This document shows, piece by piece, positions 25,535 through 33,795 of a stretch of DNA of 64,000 bases (position 1 is its first letter; the number at the start of each line of letters is the position of its first letter). Source of the stretch: JANLTX01 sp049840835 (GTDB lineage Bacteria > Armatimonadota > Armatimonadia > Armatimonadales > Armatimonadaceae). The stretch lies in the NCBI GenBank assembly GCA_049840835.1, contig JASGJG010000023.1:158268-222267 (forward strand), written 5' to 3'. A program made the translations under genes and the position numbers. A model generated the notes under the pieces. The model did no database searches, was not told where the DNA came from, and was given only the letters and a program-made list of their open reading frames with translations.

Positions 25535-27163
25535 GTGACTGATCGTGACATTGCCGCGCGTTTCCGAGCCATCGCCGATATTCTAGAGATTCAGGGCGAG
25601 CTGGTTTTCAAGGTCCGCGCCTACCGTATCGCTGCCGATACCATCGACGGACTGGAAGATGATGAGCTGACCGAGCGCCACGAAGCGGGTACGCTCAAAG
25701 ATCTGTCCGGATTCGGCCCGGCTATCGTCTCCAAAACCTCCGACTTCCTGACCACCGGTACCACCGCTATCTGGGAGCGTATCAAAGACTCCGTGCCGTC
25801 TGGCATCGTGCAGCTTGCCGGCGTGCCCGGCATCGGCCCCAAGACCGCGAAGTCGTTATGGGAAGGGCTGAAAGTTACGACCGTTGAGGAAGTGGAGCAG
25901 GCAGCCCACGCCGAGAAAATCCGAGCCCTAGCTGGATTCGGCGCCGCCAAAGAAGCCCAGCTTCTAGAGAAAATCGCTGCCTGGCGCCGCTTGAACGAGC
26001 GCATCCCTAGATACAGGGCATTAACTATTGCCGACCAGGTAGCTGCCGAGCTTCGCAAAATCCCCGGTGTGGAACATGTGGAAATTGGGGGGGAGTTGCG
26101 CGCTGGGTGTGATGAGATACAAGAAGTTTCGTTATTGGTGGTGTGCGATATTTTGAAAGAGCCATCTATAAGGGAAGCAGTTGAACTACCGGAATTTGTG
26201 AAGCTTTACTTCAGTCGAGTAGATGGACTTGGTTATTCGCAAATTGGCCTTACCTCTTCAGAAGAGCTTTATCATGCGATAGATCTGGAGTCTTGTGGAA
26301 TCACGGAGACTAAGGAAAATACCGCAAGCGAGACGGCAGTTTTTCAGGCGCTCGGTTGGCCAGTTATTCCTCCTGAGATTTGGCACTGGCCTAATATTGT
26401 CGAACTCGCTAAAGCAGGGCAACTTCCCAAACTCATAGAAGCCTCCGATATGCGAGGGGAGCTGCACGAGCACACGGTCTGGTCGGATGGCACTGGCACC
26501 GTGCGTGAGATGGCCGAAGCTGCCCTGGCGCGCGGCTACGAGTATCTCGCTATCACCGACCACTCACCGTTAGTTGGAGTGGCCAATGGACTGAATCGGG
26601 ATCGACTACTCCAGCAGATTGAGGAAGTCCATGCCCTGTACGATGAGTTCGCAGCACGCGGGCTGCAGCTTCTGACCGGACAGGAAGTCGATATCCTAGT
26701 CGACGGTGGCCTGGACATGGACGACGACTTACTGGCGCAGCTAGACATTGTGGTCGCCAGTGTGCATCGGCGCTACAAGCTAGATGAGGCGGCTATGACC
26801 GCGCGAATCGTGCGTGCCTTAGAAAACCCCTACGTACGAATTCTGGGGCATCCCACCGGACGGCTTTTAGGAACACGGGAGCCTTACGCGATAGATATAG
26901 ACACCATTGTCGAAGCGGCTGCGAAGCACAACAAGGCACTGGAAATCAACTCTACTCCGGAGCGTATGGATCTGAAAGACGAGCATGTGAAGAAGGCGAA
27001 AGCCGCTGGCGTAAAAATCTCCATCAACTGCGATGCCCACGCCACCAGCGGACTGGGTGATTTTGAGTGGGGGCTTGCTATGGCCCGCCGCGCTGGGTTG
27101 GAAGCCGACGATGTGATCAATACCTATTCGTGGGAAAGGCTGCAGACATGGCTGAAACGCTAA
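25535..27163 (+). CDS. polX: PolX-like protein: degenerate polymerase domain plus intact PHP domain
   Basis: This 542-residue protein has the bacterial PolX layout. Residues 1-80 are the lyase-like helix-hairpin-helix domain (LSGFGPAIVSKTSDFL), then a second hairpin (LAGVPGIGPKTAKSLW). About 165-300 is the palm/nucleotidyltransferase region, and about 305-542 a PHP phosphoesterase domain. The PHP metal ligands are present: ELHEHTVWSDG, AITDHS, GQEVDI, VASVHRRY, GHPTGR and NCDAHA. The palm is unusual: the block that should read GSxRRGxExxGDIDIL is GGELRAGCDEIQEVSLL, so the catalytic Asp pair and the Gly-Ser are lost. Codons across about 26,080-26,430 are AT-richer than the flanks. It is probably not an active polymerase but may keep the PHP exonuclease/phosphoesterase role. 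GTG start. Confidence 0.85.
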   Translation: MTDRDIAARFRAIADILEIQGELVFKVRAYRIAADTIDGLEDDELTERHEAGTLKDLSGFGPAIVSKTSDFLTTGTTAIWERIKDSVPSGIVQLAGVPGIGPKTAKSLWEGLKVTTVEEVEQAAHAEKIRALAGFGAAKEAQLLEKIAAWRRLNERIPRYRALTIADQVAAELRKIPGVEHVEIGGELRAGCDEIQEVSLLVVCDILKEPSIREAVELPEFVKLYFSRVDGLGYSQIGLTSSEELYHAIDLESCGITETKENTASETAVFQALGWPVIPPEIWHWPNIVELAKAGQLPKLIEASDMRGELHEHTVWSDGTGTVREMAEAALARGYEYLAITDHSPLVGVANGLNRDRLLQQIEEVHALYDEFAARGLQLLTGQEVDILVDGGLDMDDDLLAQLDIVVASVHRRYKLDEAAMTARIVRALENPYVRILGHPTGRLLGTREPYAIDIDTIVEAAAKHNKALEINSTPERMDLKDEHVKKAKAAGVKISINCDAHATSGLGDFEWGLAMARRAGLEADDVINTYSWERLQTWLKR

Positions 27164-27774
27164 CCCCACCCTGGCCCTTTCCCGCACGCCGGAACTTTGT
27201 GGGGCGACATATCACCCTCACTCCTGTCAACCCGGAACTAGATTCCCTGGAGCTTTTCGAGGCCGCAAACAGCACCCCGGAAGCCCGTGCGCTCTGGGAC
27301 TACATGTATGTTGGACCCTTTGAGGCTGTCGAAGACTTCGCTGCCTACATGCGAAATGCCGGACCGAAAGAGATTCCTTTCACCGTCCGCCGAAACTCCG
27401 ATGGCCGAGCGGTAGGTCAGATTCGGAACATGGAGATAGAAGTGGCCCATGGCCGCGCCGAGCTGGGGAATATCTGGTATCTCCCTGAAGGCCAGCGCAC
27501 CTTCGCCAACACCGAAGCCTGCTTTCTGCTGCTCTGCCACCTCTTCGATGACCTGAACTACCGGCGCGTGGAGTGGAAATGCGATAACGCCAACCGCCGC
27601 AGCTATGCCGCCGCCGAGCGCCTCGGATTCACCTTCGAAGGCATATTCCGACAGCACGCCGTCCGCAAAGGTATAAACCGCGATACAGCCTGGTTCTCTC
27701 TCATAGACAAAGAATGGCCAGAGCAGAAAGCCCGCTTCGAAGCCTATCTCACGGGCGAATCCCCAAAGCTGTAG
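27148..27774 (+). CDS. GNAT-family N-acetyltransferase (RimJ/RimL type)
   Basis: This 208-residue acetyltransferase begins MAETLTPPWPFPARRNFVGR and overlaps the polX end by 16 bases. Family features are the GRHITLTPV strand, PFTVRRNSDGRAVGQIR, the acetyl-CoA-binding segment near ELGNIWYLPEGQRTFANTEA, and the C-terminal NRRSYAAAERLGFTFEG with DTAWFSLIDKEWP. This ending is typical of the RimJ/RimL-like subgroup that modifies protein N-termini or small amines; the substrate is not predictable. An in-frame longer start exists upstream but lies wholly inside polX. Confidence 0.9.
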   Translation: MAETLTPPWPFPARRNFVGRHITLTPVNPELDSLELFEAANSTPEARALWDYMYVGPFEAVEDFAAYMRNAGPKEIPFTVRRNSDGRAVGQIRNMEIEVAHGRAELGNIWYLPEGQRTFANTEACFLLLCHLFDDLNYRRVEWKCDNANRRSYAAAERLGFTFEGIFRQHAVRKGINRDTAWFSLIDKEWPEQKARFEAYLTGESPKL

Positions 27775-27851
27775 TCCATCTCCCCGAGTGCTCGGTCGTG
27801 CCTCCCTCACCTCGCCCCTTGTATCTTGTTGTAAGTTACTTTGTGTAGCTT

Positions 27852-28048
27852 AGTCAGGAGTAGAGCGTAGCCCCTCTGGTAGCCAGATTGCCCTGCGCAA
27901 GCAGGGCATGCCTGTCATACCGTGGAAGAGCAAGCTCACTCCTGACTCTCTTAAAGAATCCCGAACAGTTGCCAGGGCAAGCCAAAGCCGAGCCCGCATT
28001 TACAAGGAAGGGATTAAAGAGAACAAGCAACACACTGGGGAGAAGCAG
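27852..28048 (+). ncRNA. Candidate IS110 bridge RNA
   Basis: The non-coding left end can fold around a long stem: A-GTCAGGAGT-a-GAGC (27852-27866) pairs with GCTC-ACTCCTGAC-T (27934-27947), 14 pairs with one bulged A. It encloses a perfect GCCCTGC / GCAGGGC hairpin with a GCAA tetraloop (27890-27907). IS110-group elements are known to encode a bridge RNA between their left edge and the recombinase gene, with target- and donor-binding loops; position and structure fit. The RNA ends and the guide loops are not determined. Confidence 0.5.
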
Positions 28049-29008
28049 ATGGAAACTCAGGAAATCTTTGTTGGAGTCGATGTCAGCAAAACAAACCTGG
28101 ATATGGCTATCCATAAACAGCATAAAACTCACCAGTTCCCACAGACAAAGCAAGGAATACAGAATCTAGTCAAGCTACTCAGCAAACTCCAACCTGCCCT
28201 GGTCGTTTTAGAAGCCACCGGAGGACTGGAGCGAGAGGTATCGCTAGCTCTGGCAAAAGAGAATATTCCAATCTCGATAATCAATCCCAGGAAAGCAAGG
28301 GAGTTTGCTAAAGCTGTGGGCCAATCGGCTAAAACCGATCAGGTAGATGCCAGGATTCTTGCTCATCTGGCCGAGGCACTCAAGCCAGCTATAACTCAAT
28401 TGCCTGACGCAGACCAGCTTGTTCTTCATGCGCTTCAGGATAGGAGAGTCCAGCTTTTGGAGATGTACCAGATGGAGAAGAATCGGCTTTTCACTAGTCC
28501 AGCTCCCTTGAAGAAGCAGATTACCGAGCATGTCAATTGGCTCCTTGTTCAGATAGCTCAAGTAGATGAGGAAATAGACTCGACTTTAGAGTCCAGGGAA
28601 TGCTGGAAATCTCTAATGTCTCAGCTTATCTCTGTCCCAGGAATAGGCAAGGTAGTGGCTTCTACTTTGCTTGCTTATCTTCCTGAGCTAGGCAAGCTTT
28701 CGGGCAAGGAGATCGCTTCTTTGGTTGGAGTGGCTCCGTTTGCTCGTGACAGCGGAGCCCTTCGTGGTCGTCGCTGCATTGGCGGAGGTCGCTCGCTCGT
28801 TCGTCGCGCTCTGTACATGGCCGCTTTAGTAGCCTGTCGTTACAATCCGCCTATTCGCTCTTTCTATGAATCTCTGCTTTCTCGTGGCAAGAGTAAGAAG
28901 CTAGCTTTGGTGGCTTGCATGAGGAAGCTACTTGTTATCCTAAATGCCATGGTCAAGACCAACACGACTTGGAGAGGTCCAGCTCCTCAAATGTCGAAGA
29001 TGGCTTAG
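28049..29008 (+). CDS. IS110-family transposase (DEDD recombinase)
   Basis: This 319-residue recombinase begins METQEIFVGVDVSK, preceded by GGGGAGAAG; longer upstream starts run into the non-coding left end. The RuvC-like N-terminal domain shows the DEDD residues: Asp in GVDVSK, Glu in VLEATGG, and two Asp in SAKTDQVDARILA. The C-terminal Tnp_20 / transposase IS116-IS110-IS902 domain shows SVPGIGKVVASTLLA, then LVGVAPFARDSGALRG with the conserved catalytic Ser, GGGRSLVRRALYMAAL. Length and both domains are intact, so the element could be active. It would work with the RNA from the left end. Confidence 0.95.
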   Translation: METQEIFVGVDVSKTNLDMAIHKQHKTHQFPQTKQGIQNLVKLLSKLQPALVVLEATGGLEREVSLALAKENIPISIINPRKAREFAKAVGQSAKTDQVDARILAHLAEALKPAITQLPDADQLVLHALQDRRVQLLEMYQMEKNRLFTSPAPLKKQITEHVNWLLVQIAQVDEEIDSTLESRECWKSLMSQLISVPGIGKVVASTLLAYLPELGKLSGKEIASLVGVAPFARDSGALRGRRCIGGGRSLVRRALYMAALVACRYNPPIRSFYESLLSRGKSKKLALVACMRKLLVILNAMVKTNTTWRGPAPQMSKMA

Positions 29009-29312
29009 CGAAAACCAAAAAAACTTGACATTCAAGACAGTTGCTCTTCCCGAAAAACCCCTTCGGGGGGAAGAGGGGTAGCAGCGCTTATCTATCGCCT
29101 ATTAGACTATGCAGCCGCAAAGCGCTCTCTACGAGGCAATGGAGTATCTACCCCTCTTCCAGCGAAGCGAGATTGGGAAGAGGGGGCTAAGCCGAGGTAC
29201 GAGGCGCAGGGGGAAATGGTCTCCCCGTAACCTTCCGATAGCTTTCTCCGTTTCTTGACAGAGGGAGCTTTGTAATGTACTTTGTATAACAAAGCACTCT
29301 TTTGGAGGGATC
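29009..29312. other. IS right flank, palindromes and DUF4173 promoter
   Basis: After the transposase stop come two separate palindromes: CTCTTCCC ... GGGAAGAG with a CCCC-TTCG-GGGG core (29044-29076), and CCCCTCTTCC / GGAAGAGGGG (29151-29185). They are similar in style to the repeat at 9410. A promoter follows: TTGACA (29255-29260), 17 bases, TACTTT (29278-29283). It overlaps the dyad CTTTGT-ATA-ACAAAG (about 29280-29294), a likely operator. GGAGGGAT then precedes the ATG at 29313. No gene is seen. Confidence 0.6.
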
Positions 29313-30806
29313 ATGGAGACGACTACACCTAAAATAACACGCCCGGCACTGCTACTCTCAATGGCGGTTCTGCTGGGGATAGGGGCAGATGTACTGCTCT
29401 ATGGGCAAGCGATAGGGCTTGGTTGGGCGCTGTTTTTGTTGCTGCTACCCGGTGCGCTGCTACTTATGGGAGGCGTGGAAGGGAGTGAGCTGCGCTGGAA
29501 ACAGCTTGGGCCGTTGCTGGTTGCTCACGTCTTCTTTGCTTCCATGCTGGCAATTCGCGCCGATACAGGACTCACAGCACTGAATCTGGCAGCGTGCTTT
29601 GTACTCCTGGGGCTGATCGCTGCTCTGTTTATTGGCGGGACTCTGGCAGAAAGCGGCCTGAAGGTAATCCTGGGTAGCCCTTTTCGAGTGCTGGGAGCCG
29701 CTATATGGCAGGCCGCTCCTGTGGTTTCTGAGGTCTCACAGAGAGTCAAGACATCAGAATCAGGTCGCCATCGTAGCTTGAGCGTGATACGAGGTCTATT
29801 ACTGGCGGCACCCGTACTTATTATTTTGATACCACTGCTGGTCTCTGCGGACCCGCGCTTCGGGCAGCTTTTAGAGCATGTCTTTAGTGGGCTCTTACCG
29901 AAGAACTTAGAGGAGCGACTGCTACGCCTCTTTCTGATGCTACTGTCTACCTGGCTGGTTGCTGGTGGGCTGGCAGGAACGCTGCTACGAGTACCCGACG
30001 AACCCCGCACCCTGCGCCCCACAGAAGAGAATCCACTGGGATTTATTGAAGGGGCTATTGTACTGGGGAGTGTGGCTACTGTTTTCGGAGCGTTTTTAAC
30101 CCTGCAAGTCAGCTACCTCTTTGGTGGCCATGCCCGAGTACAGGGGATACCAAACCTGACCTATTCCCAGTATGCTCGCCATGGCTTTGGAGAGCTGGTG
30201 ATCGTAGCCACCTTGACGGCTACTCTGATACAGGGATTGCGCGCCGGAGTGAAGCGAATCGGGGGGCAGGAAGCGGCCTTTGCCGGGCTGGCTACCATTA
30301 ATCTGGTACTCACCCTGGTGTTGTTGACCTCGGCATGGCAACGAATGGCGGCCTACGAGCAGGTATATGGGGCAACCGCGATGCGTATCTGGGTAGATAC
30401 GTTTATTACCTGGCTGGGAGTCGTGCTGGTCTGGCTAATAGGTACGCTCTGGGTGACCTCCTGGAGTCAGCGGTTTGTAGCGGGTGGATTGGTATGCGCG
30501 CTGGGCTTCGGTATTACGGTGAACCTGCTGAACCCGGAGCGGTTAGCGGCTATACGGAATCGCACTCACCCCCGCGCCCCTGAGGTTAAAGTGACGATTG
30601 AGACAGCAGATCTAGCGCTATCCTCCTGGCAAAAAATGCCTGCCGGGTGGGGGCGCCGCAACATTGCTGTAGAACTAAGCAGCACTGTTGTTCAAACGAA
30701 GCGAGCCACGAGCTGGCAGTCCTGGAATCTGGCACGAGCACGGGCTCACAGCGCCCTTTTGCCCGTAGAGCAAGAGCTGGTCACTTCCGCGACCAGCTCT
30801 CCATAG
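29313..30806 (+). CDS. DUF4173 polytopic membrane protein
   Basis: This 497-residue protein has about ten hydrophobic segments. The diagnostic block is LQVSYLFGGHARVQGIPNLT followed by YSQYARHGFGELVIVATL, which is the DUF4173 signature (YSxYARxGFxxLV). The last 80 residues are soluble. Function unknown; family members often sit next to PadR-type regulators, but none is present here. A dyad CTTTGT-ATA-ACAAAG overlaps the -10 element of its promoter, suggesting repression by an unlinked regulator. Confidence 0.85.
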   Translation: METTTPKITRPALLLSMAVLLGIGADVLLYGQAIGLGWALFLLLLPGALLLMGGVEGSELRWKQLGPLLVAHVFFASMLAIRADTGLTALNLAACFVLLGLIAALFIGGTLAESGLKVILGSPFRVLGAAIWQAAPVVSEVSQRVKTSESGRHRSLSVIRGLLLAAPVLIILIPLLVSADPRFGQLLEHVFSGLLPKNLEERLLRLFLMLLSTWLVAGGLAGTLLRVPDEPRTLRPTEENPLGFIEGAIVLGSVATVFGAFLTLQVSYLFGGHARVQGIPNLTYSQYARHGFGELVIVATLTATLIQGLRAGVKRIGGQEAAFAGLATINLVLTLVLLTSAWQRMAAYEQVYGATAMRIWVDTFITWLGVVLVWLIGTLWVTSWSQRFVAGGLVCALGFGITVNLLNPERLAAIRNRTHPRAPEVKVTIETADLALSSWQKMPAGWGRRNIAVELSSTVVQTKRATSWQSWNLARARAHSALLPVEQELVTSATSSP

Positions 30807-30825
30807 GGGTAGCGCCTACAGGGCG

Positions 30826-30990
30826 CTAAGTACTACGGTGCCCCCGCCGTACACCCGGTTTCATTTGCTGGGGTGTACCGGCGGGGACAGTGCCCTGGGG
30901 CGCACGGGATTTCAGAGCGACGACGACAAGACTGGCCAGTGCGGCAAGAATGACCAGCACCAGGCCCACGATTCGGATTGAGGTGCTCAT
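30826..30990 (-). CDS. Mini membrane protein downstream of pilin 2
   Basis: This 54-residue protein begins MSTSIRIVGLVLVILAALAS and has one strong membrane segment (residues about 6-27) and a short basic C-terminus. It begins 3 bases after the stop of the DUF1559 pilin gene and is probably co-translated. The arrangement mirrors the lipoprotein after the first pilin gene. The C-terminal coding part overlaps a very strong hairpin (30842-30887), so it could be partly a structural RNA element; moderate confidence. Confidence 0.5.
   Translation of the reverse strand: MSTSIRIVGLVLVILAALASLVVVALKSRAPQGTVPAGTPQQMKPGVRRGHRST
30842..30887. repeat. Long near-perfect hairpin
   Basis: CCCCGCCGTACACCC pairs with GGGTGTACCGGCGGGG with a single bulge and a 14-base loop. 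No T run follows, so it is either a structured 3' end, a REP-like element, or a coincidence in the coding region of the mini protein. A second small dyad (TAGCGCC/GGCGCTA, about 30810-30828) lies beside it. Confidence 0.6.
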
Positions 30991-30993
30991 AAG

Positions 30994-31755
30994 TCACTCG
31001 TTCGCCGGGAGGTTGTCGCGGTTGTGCATCCCCCAGTTGCCTACGGCATCCGGGTTGAGCGCCGAGTTCAGGGTGTTGCGAAACCGGAAGAACTTGGCGT
31101 GTCCATCTAAGAACAGGTAGTTATCTCCCTGGCTATGTCGCCCCAGGTTCGCGGGGTCCGGTACCTGGGAATCGGATTCGATATCTCCGATTCGGTAGCC
31201 CGAGCCATCCAGAAAACCTCGCTCCCAATTCTCATCGGGGGCAGAAGCCCAGGGATGATAATCGAAGAAGGCGATTCCCGAATGGCGCTCCCCAACCACA
31301 ATCTGCTCCGCAGGCGATGAGAACATAGCCAGACTCGCCCCATGGGCAAAGAACCCATTAATCAGGTAGTCCGTGCGGTAAGTCTTCCAGTCCGCCAGCG
31401 TAACAGGATAGGGAAACAGAGTCGGGGTATCGTTCATAGATGGGCATCGGAAAACGCCCGCGTTCTTGATATAGGGCTGGAGCGGCTGGTACCACGGATA
31501 GAGGTCCGCAATGGTCTCACCTGCTTCCAGATCATGATGCGTGTGGCAAGTCTGCTCATCCCAGTCCTGCATGTACATCATGAGAGCGGCGCCAATCTGC
31601 CGCTGATTGCTCAGGCAGGTTGTTTGGCGCGCTTTCTCTCTAGCCTGGGCGAACACGGGGAAGAGGATAGCGGCGAGAATCGCGATGATAGCGATAACGA
31701 CTAAGAGCTCAATGAGCGTAAACCCGCTCAAACGGTTAGCACGAGACGTGCGCAT
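30994..31755 (-). CDS. DUF1559 pilin-like protein 2
   Basis: This 253-residue protein is intact. It begins MRTSRANRLSGFTLIELLVV, with the prepilin cleavage site before Phe and a hydrophobic assembly helix. The helix continues into FPVFAQAREKARQTTCLSNQ and a C-terminal pseudopilin-like globular domain with HSQGDNYLFLDGHAKFFRF, the H-x-G-x-N-x-L-F-x-D-G-H motif typical of this family. Its helix segment is nearly identical to that of the other pilin gene (16850). A mini membrane protein follows by 3 bases. Export and assembly would require a type II/IV system encoded elsewhere. Confidence 0.92.
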   Translation of the reverse strand: MRTSRANRLSGFTLIELLVVIAIIAILAAILFPVFAQAREKARQTTCLSNQRQIGAALMMYMQDWDEQTCHTHHDLEAGETIADLYPWYQPLQPYIKNAGVFRCPSMNDTPTLFPYPVTLADWKTYRTDYLINGFFAHGASLAMFSSPAEQIVVGERHSGIAFFDYHPWASAPDENWERGFLDGSGYRIGDIESDSQVPDPANLGRHSQGDNYLFLDGHAKFFRFRNTLNSALNPDAVGNWGMHNRDNLPANE

Positions 31756-31837
31756 AGGAAGTAGTCCTTTCGTAGAAACTCGTCGGGAAGACGAACGACA
31801 AAAACCGCCCTGAAGGGAGGGCGCTATAGAGGTCGGG

Positions 31838-32143
31838 CTACGAAAGGGACGGTGGGCCGCGAGACTGGGACGGGGCCGGTGCTACTGTGGGGGCTGGAAT
31901 CGCTATCCAGGGAGTAACCGGGGAGTAGAAGGCGGTGGTAGGTGCCAGAGGCAGAGCAACCGGAACCTCCGGAGGAGTTGCCTGTGTCTGAAAAATCTGA
32001 CAGAGAGCACAATCCTTGGAGGCACCTGTGTGCGAGGCGGCATGAAGTGGTTCGACCACAAAGTGGAAGCAGAACAGAAATGCCGCCAGCGCCAGCAGTA
32101 TGTGCCGGAGCCTGCCTCTTTTCTGGGCATTCTGCAACTTCAT
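31838..32143 (-). CDS. Small exported Pro-rich protein with CALC motif
   Basis: This 101-residue protein begins MKLQNAQKRGRLRHILLALA, with a signal anchor ending near LHAASH. It then has SKDCALCQIFQTQ, a Cys pair separated by two residues, and a long Pro/Ala-rich tail. The small H-x(n)-CxxC arrangement resembles DUF2946-type exported proteins, which often accompany metal-transport genes. It lies 27 bases downstream of the hupE-like gene in the same direction and could be the last member of the metal cluster. Assignment to DUF2946 is tentative. Confidence 0.55.
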   Translation of the reverse strand: MKLQNAQKRGRLRHILLALAAFLFCFHFVVEPLHAASHTGASKDCALCQIFQTQATPPEVPVALPLAPTTAFYSPVTPWIAIPAPTVAPAPSQSRGPPSLS

Positions 32144-32170
32144 GTCGATTACATTATAGCATTCTCGGCG

Positions 32171-33253
32171 TCAAACTAAACCCATGGTTCGCAGCAGGAA
32201 CCAGCTACCCGCCAGCGTGATGCCAATGGAAGTGCCCTTGAACAGTATTTCCCATGTCAATCCCTCGGTCTTTTTCGGGTTATCTGTCTTCGCGCGCAGG
32301 AGCATCAGGAGCGGGAATACCAGCGCGCACAAACCTACCTGAAAGATTTCGATGCCTAAATTGAAGCTAAACAGGCACCAGAGCTTAGAAGAATCGGCTG
32401 GAAGGTATTTTCCGAGAATGTCCGCAAAACCGAACCCATGCACCAGCCCGAAGGCGCTGGCAATCCACAGGCGGTGCTTGTGGGTTTTCAGAAAGAGATT
32501 CTCCAGACCCACATAGATAATCGAAAGCGGAATCAGGGTTTCTACTAACTGGGAGGGTAGCGTAAACAGATTGAGCGCCGCCAGGCAGAGCGTAATGGAG
32601 TGCGCAATAGTGAACCCGGTCAGTATCTTGACTAAATCTCTCAACGATACAGAAGCAATCAGTAGTGCCAGAATAAACAGAATATGGTCGAAACCCGTAA
32701 AAATATGCTCCATACCCATCCAGGTGAACTCGCTGATGTTCTGGAGCAGGTTCTTATAGAGAGTCTTCGGGTCGATAGTGATGGTATCGTTGGTCGCCAT
32801 CATTCGGGCGGTACCGCCTATACTGACAATCACACGCGCATTGGGCAAATAATCCAGCGTGGTGTTCTTGATCGTTATGACATCAGTGGTTTTCGGGTCG
32901 CGCGGATAGCGAATCTGCATGTGGAACTGCGACTTGTCGGAAGGCAGATTCCCCTGATGTGTCAGTAGCTCCAGCTTGCCCTTAAGCGGCTTTCCATTCT
33001 GAGAGAGCACGAAACGCTCATTGAAATACGCCTCTACCTTCTGATTAATGAGTTCGGTGAACTCATCGCCGCGCTCATCGGCCTCGGTAGCATCCACGCT
33101 CTGGGTAATGTCCTGCACATTCCCCTTGAAATCCGCCAGTAAGAACGCATTCTGCGCCTCAATCGTCACCCCGATAGGCTCAATCTGAAGCTGATGTGCG
33201 CGAGCTATTAGAGGCAGAAAGAGCAGCGTAAGAAACAGGCAGAGTCGTTTCAT
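32171..33253 (-). CDS. HupE/UreJ-family membrane protein
   Basis: This 360-residue protein has a signal peptide (MKRLCLFLTLLFLPLIARA), then an extracytoplasmic domain of about 160 residues, then a HupE/UreJ-type membrane domain with about six helices. The HupE motifs are clear: GMEHIFTGFDHILFILALLI, TGFTIAHSITLCLA and FGLVHGFGFADIL, whose His residues are proposed to handle Ni, Co or Zn. I start at the ATG at 33253, where the upstream gene stops in an ATGA overlap, rather than 10 codons upstream. Context with MerC-like and CxxC proteins supports a metal-uptake role. Confidence 0.9.
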   Translation of the reverse strand: MKRLCLFLTLLFLPLIARAHQLQIEPIGVTIEAQNAFLLADFKGNVQDITQSVDATEADERGDEFTELINQKVEAYFNERFVLSQNGKPLKGKLELLTHQGNLPSDKSQFHMQIRYPRDPKTTDVITIKNTTLDYLPNARVIVSIGGTARMMATNDTITIDPKTLYKNLLQNISEFTWMGMEHIFTGFDHILFILALLIASVSLRDLVKILTGFTIAHSITLCLAALNLFTLPSQLVETLIPLSIIYVGLENLFLKTHKHRLWIASAFGLVHGFGFADILGKYLPADSSKLWCLFSFNLGIEIFQVGLCALVFPLLMLLRAKTDNPKKTEGLTWEILFKGTSIGITLAGSWFLLRTMGLV

Positions 33254-33789
33254 GGCATAAGGTCGCTGGCCGCCTTTTGCCACTCTGCCGCCAGTGACTG
33301 TGGAAGAGTCGTCTTATGCGGCCAGCCTGCCAGACATTTCTGCCGCCAGGTGGAATCCTCCTCCCAGGAAGTGGCCTCGTACTCCGCCAGCCAGCTCAAA
33401 GCCTCTCGGAGTAAGAGCCGCAACTGCACTTCATCGTCCGGAATTGTAGGGGATTGCCCTGTTGGCATCTCGCGCTTGGACCAGACCATGTCTACAAAAA
33501 GGTCCGTGGATAAGAGGCGCGGCCCCCAGGGTTTGCGGGGTAGATAGAGCGCGGTATCTGCACCACACCAGTGCAATCCGAAGCCCCAGAGACTTAGATT
33601 TCCACACTGATACACCGAGCAATGGTCACGCTCTTCGGAGGAACGCCGCCGAGTAAACCCTGCTGCCCGCAGGCGGTTTCCTGCTGGGTGCTCGATATCG
33701 CGTCCAAAAAGAAAAAACTGCAAGTCCAGCAGCGGTGCAAGGTGCTTGCCAGTCGTACTCGATGCTTTCCAGAAGGGCAGCCGGTTCAT
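33250..33789 (-). CDS. Hypothetical protein in the metal cluster
   Basis: This 179-residue soluble protein is not recognised. It begins MNRLPFWKASSTTGKHLAPL and has several Trp-rich segments (LSLWGFGLHWCGADT, SWLAEYEATSWEEDSTW) and two Cys residues near the middle. It is wedged between a MerC-like gene (6 bases) and the HupE gene (ATGA overlap), so it is translationally coupled and probably part of the same metal-handling operon. The Trp/Cys/His content might serve metal or cofactor binding, but that is inference. Confidence 0.55.
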   Translation of the reverse strand: MNRLPFWKASSTTGKHLAPLLDLQFFLFGRDIEHPAGNRLRAAGFTRRRSSEERDHCSVYQCGNLSLWGFGLHWCGADTALYLPRKPWGPRLLSTDLFVDMVWSKREMPTGQSPTIPDDEVQLRLLLREALSWLAEYEATSWEEDSTWRQKCLAGWPHKTTLPQSLAAEWQKAASDLMP

Positions 33790-33795
33790 CCGGAT

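Larger units (their letters stand above)
27830..29035 (+). mobile_element. IS110-family insertion sequence (limits approximate)
   Basis: The element comprises a non-coding left end with strong RNA structure (27852-28048), one DEDD-type transposase gene and a short right end. IS110 elements lack terminal inverted repeats, so the exact ends cannot be read from one copy; the limits given are where the AT-richer, differently coded DNA begins and ends. It lies between an acetyltransferase gene and a DUF4173 gene and interrupts neither. The promoter-like sequence at its left edge (TTGTAAGTTACTTTGTGTA) resembles that upstream of the 29313 gene. Confidence 0.85.

Noticed and set aside
30826..30990. 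Mini protein as pure artefact
   Set aside because: Not fully rejected: the strong hairpin inside its 3' half is suspicious, but the start, membrane segment and 3-base spacing to the pilin gene support a real gene.
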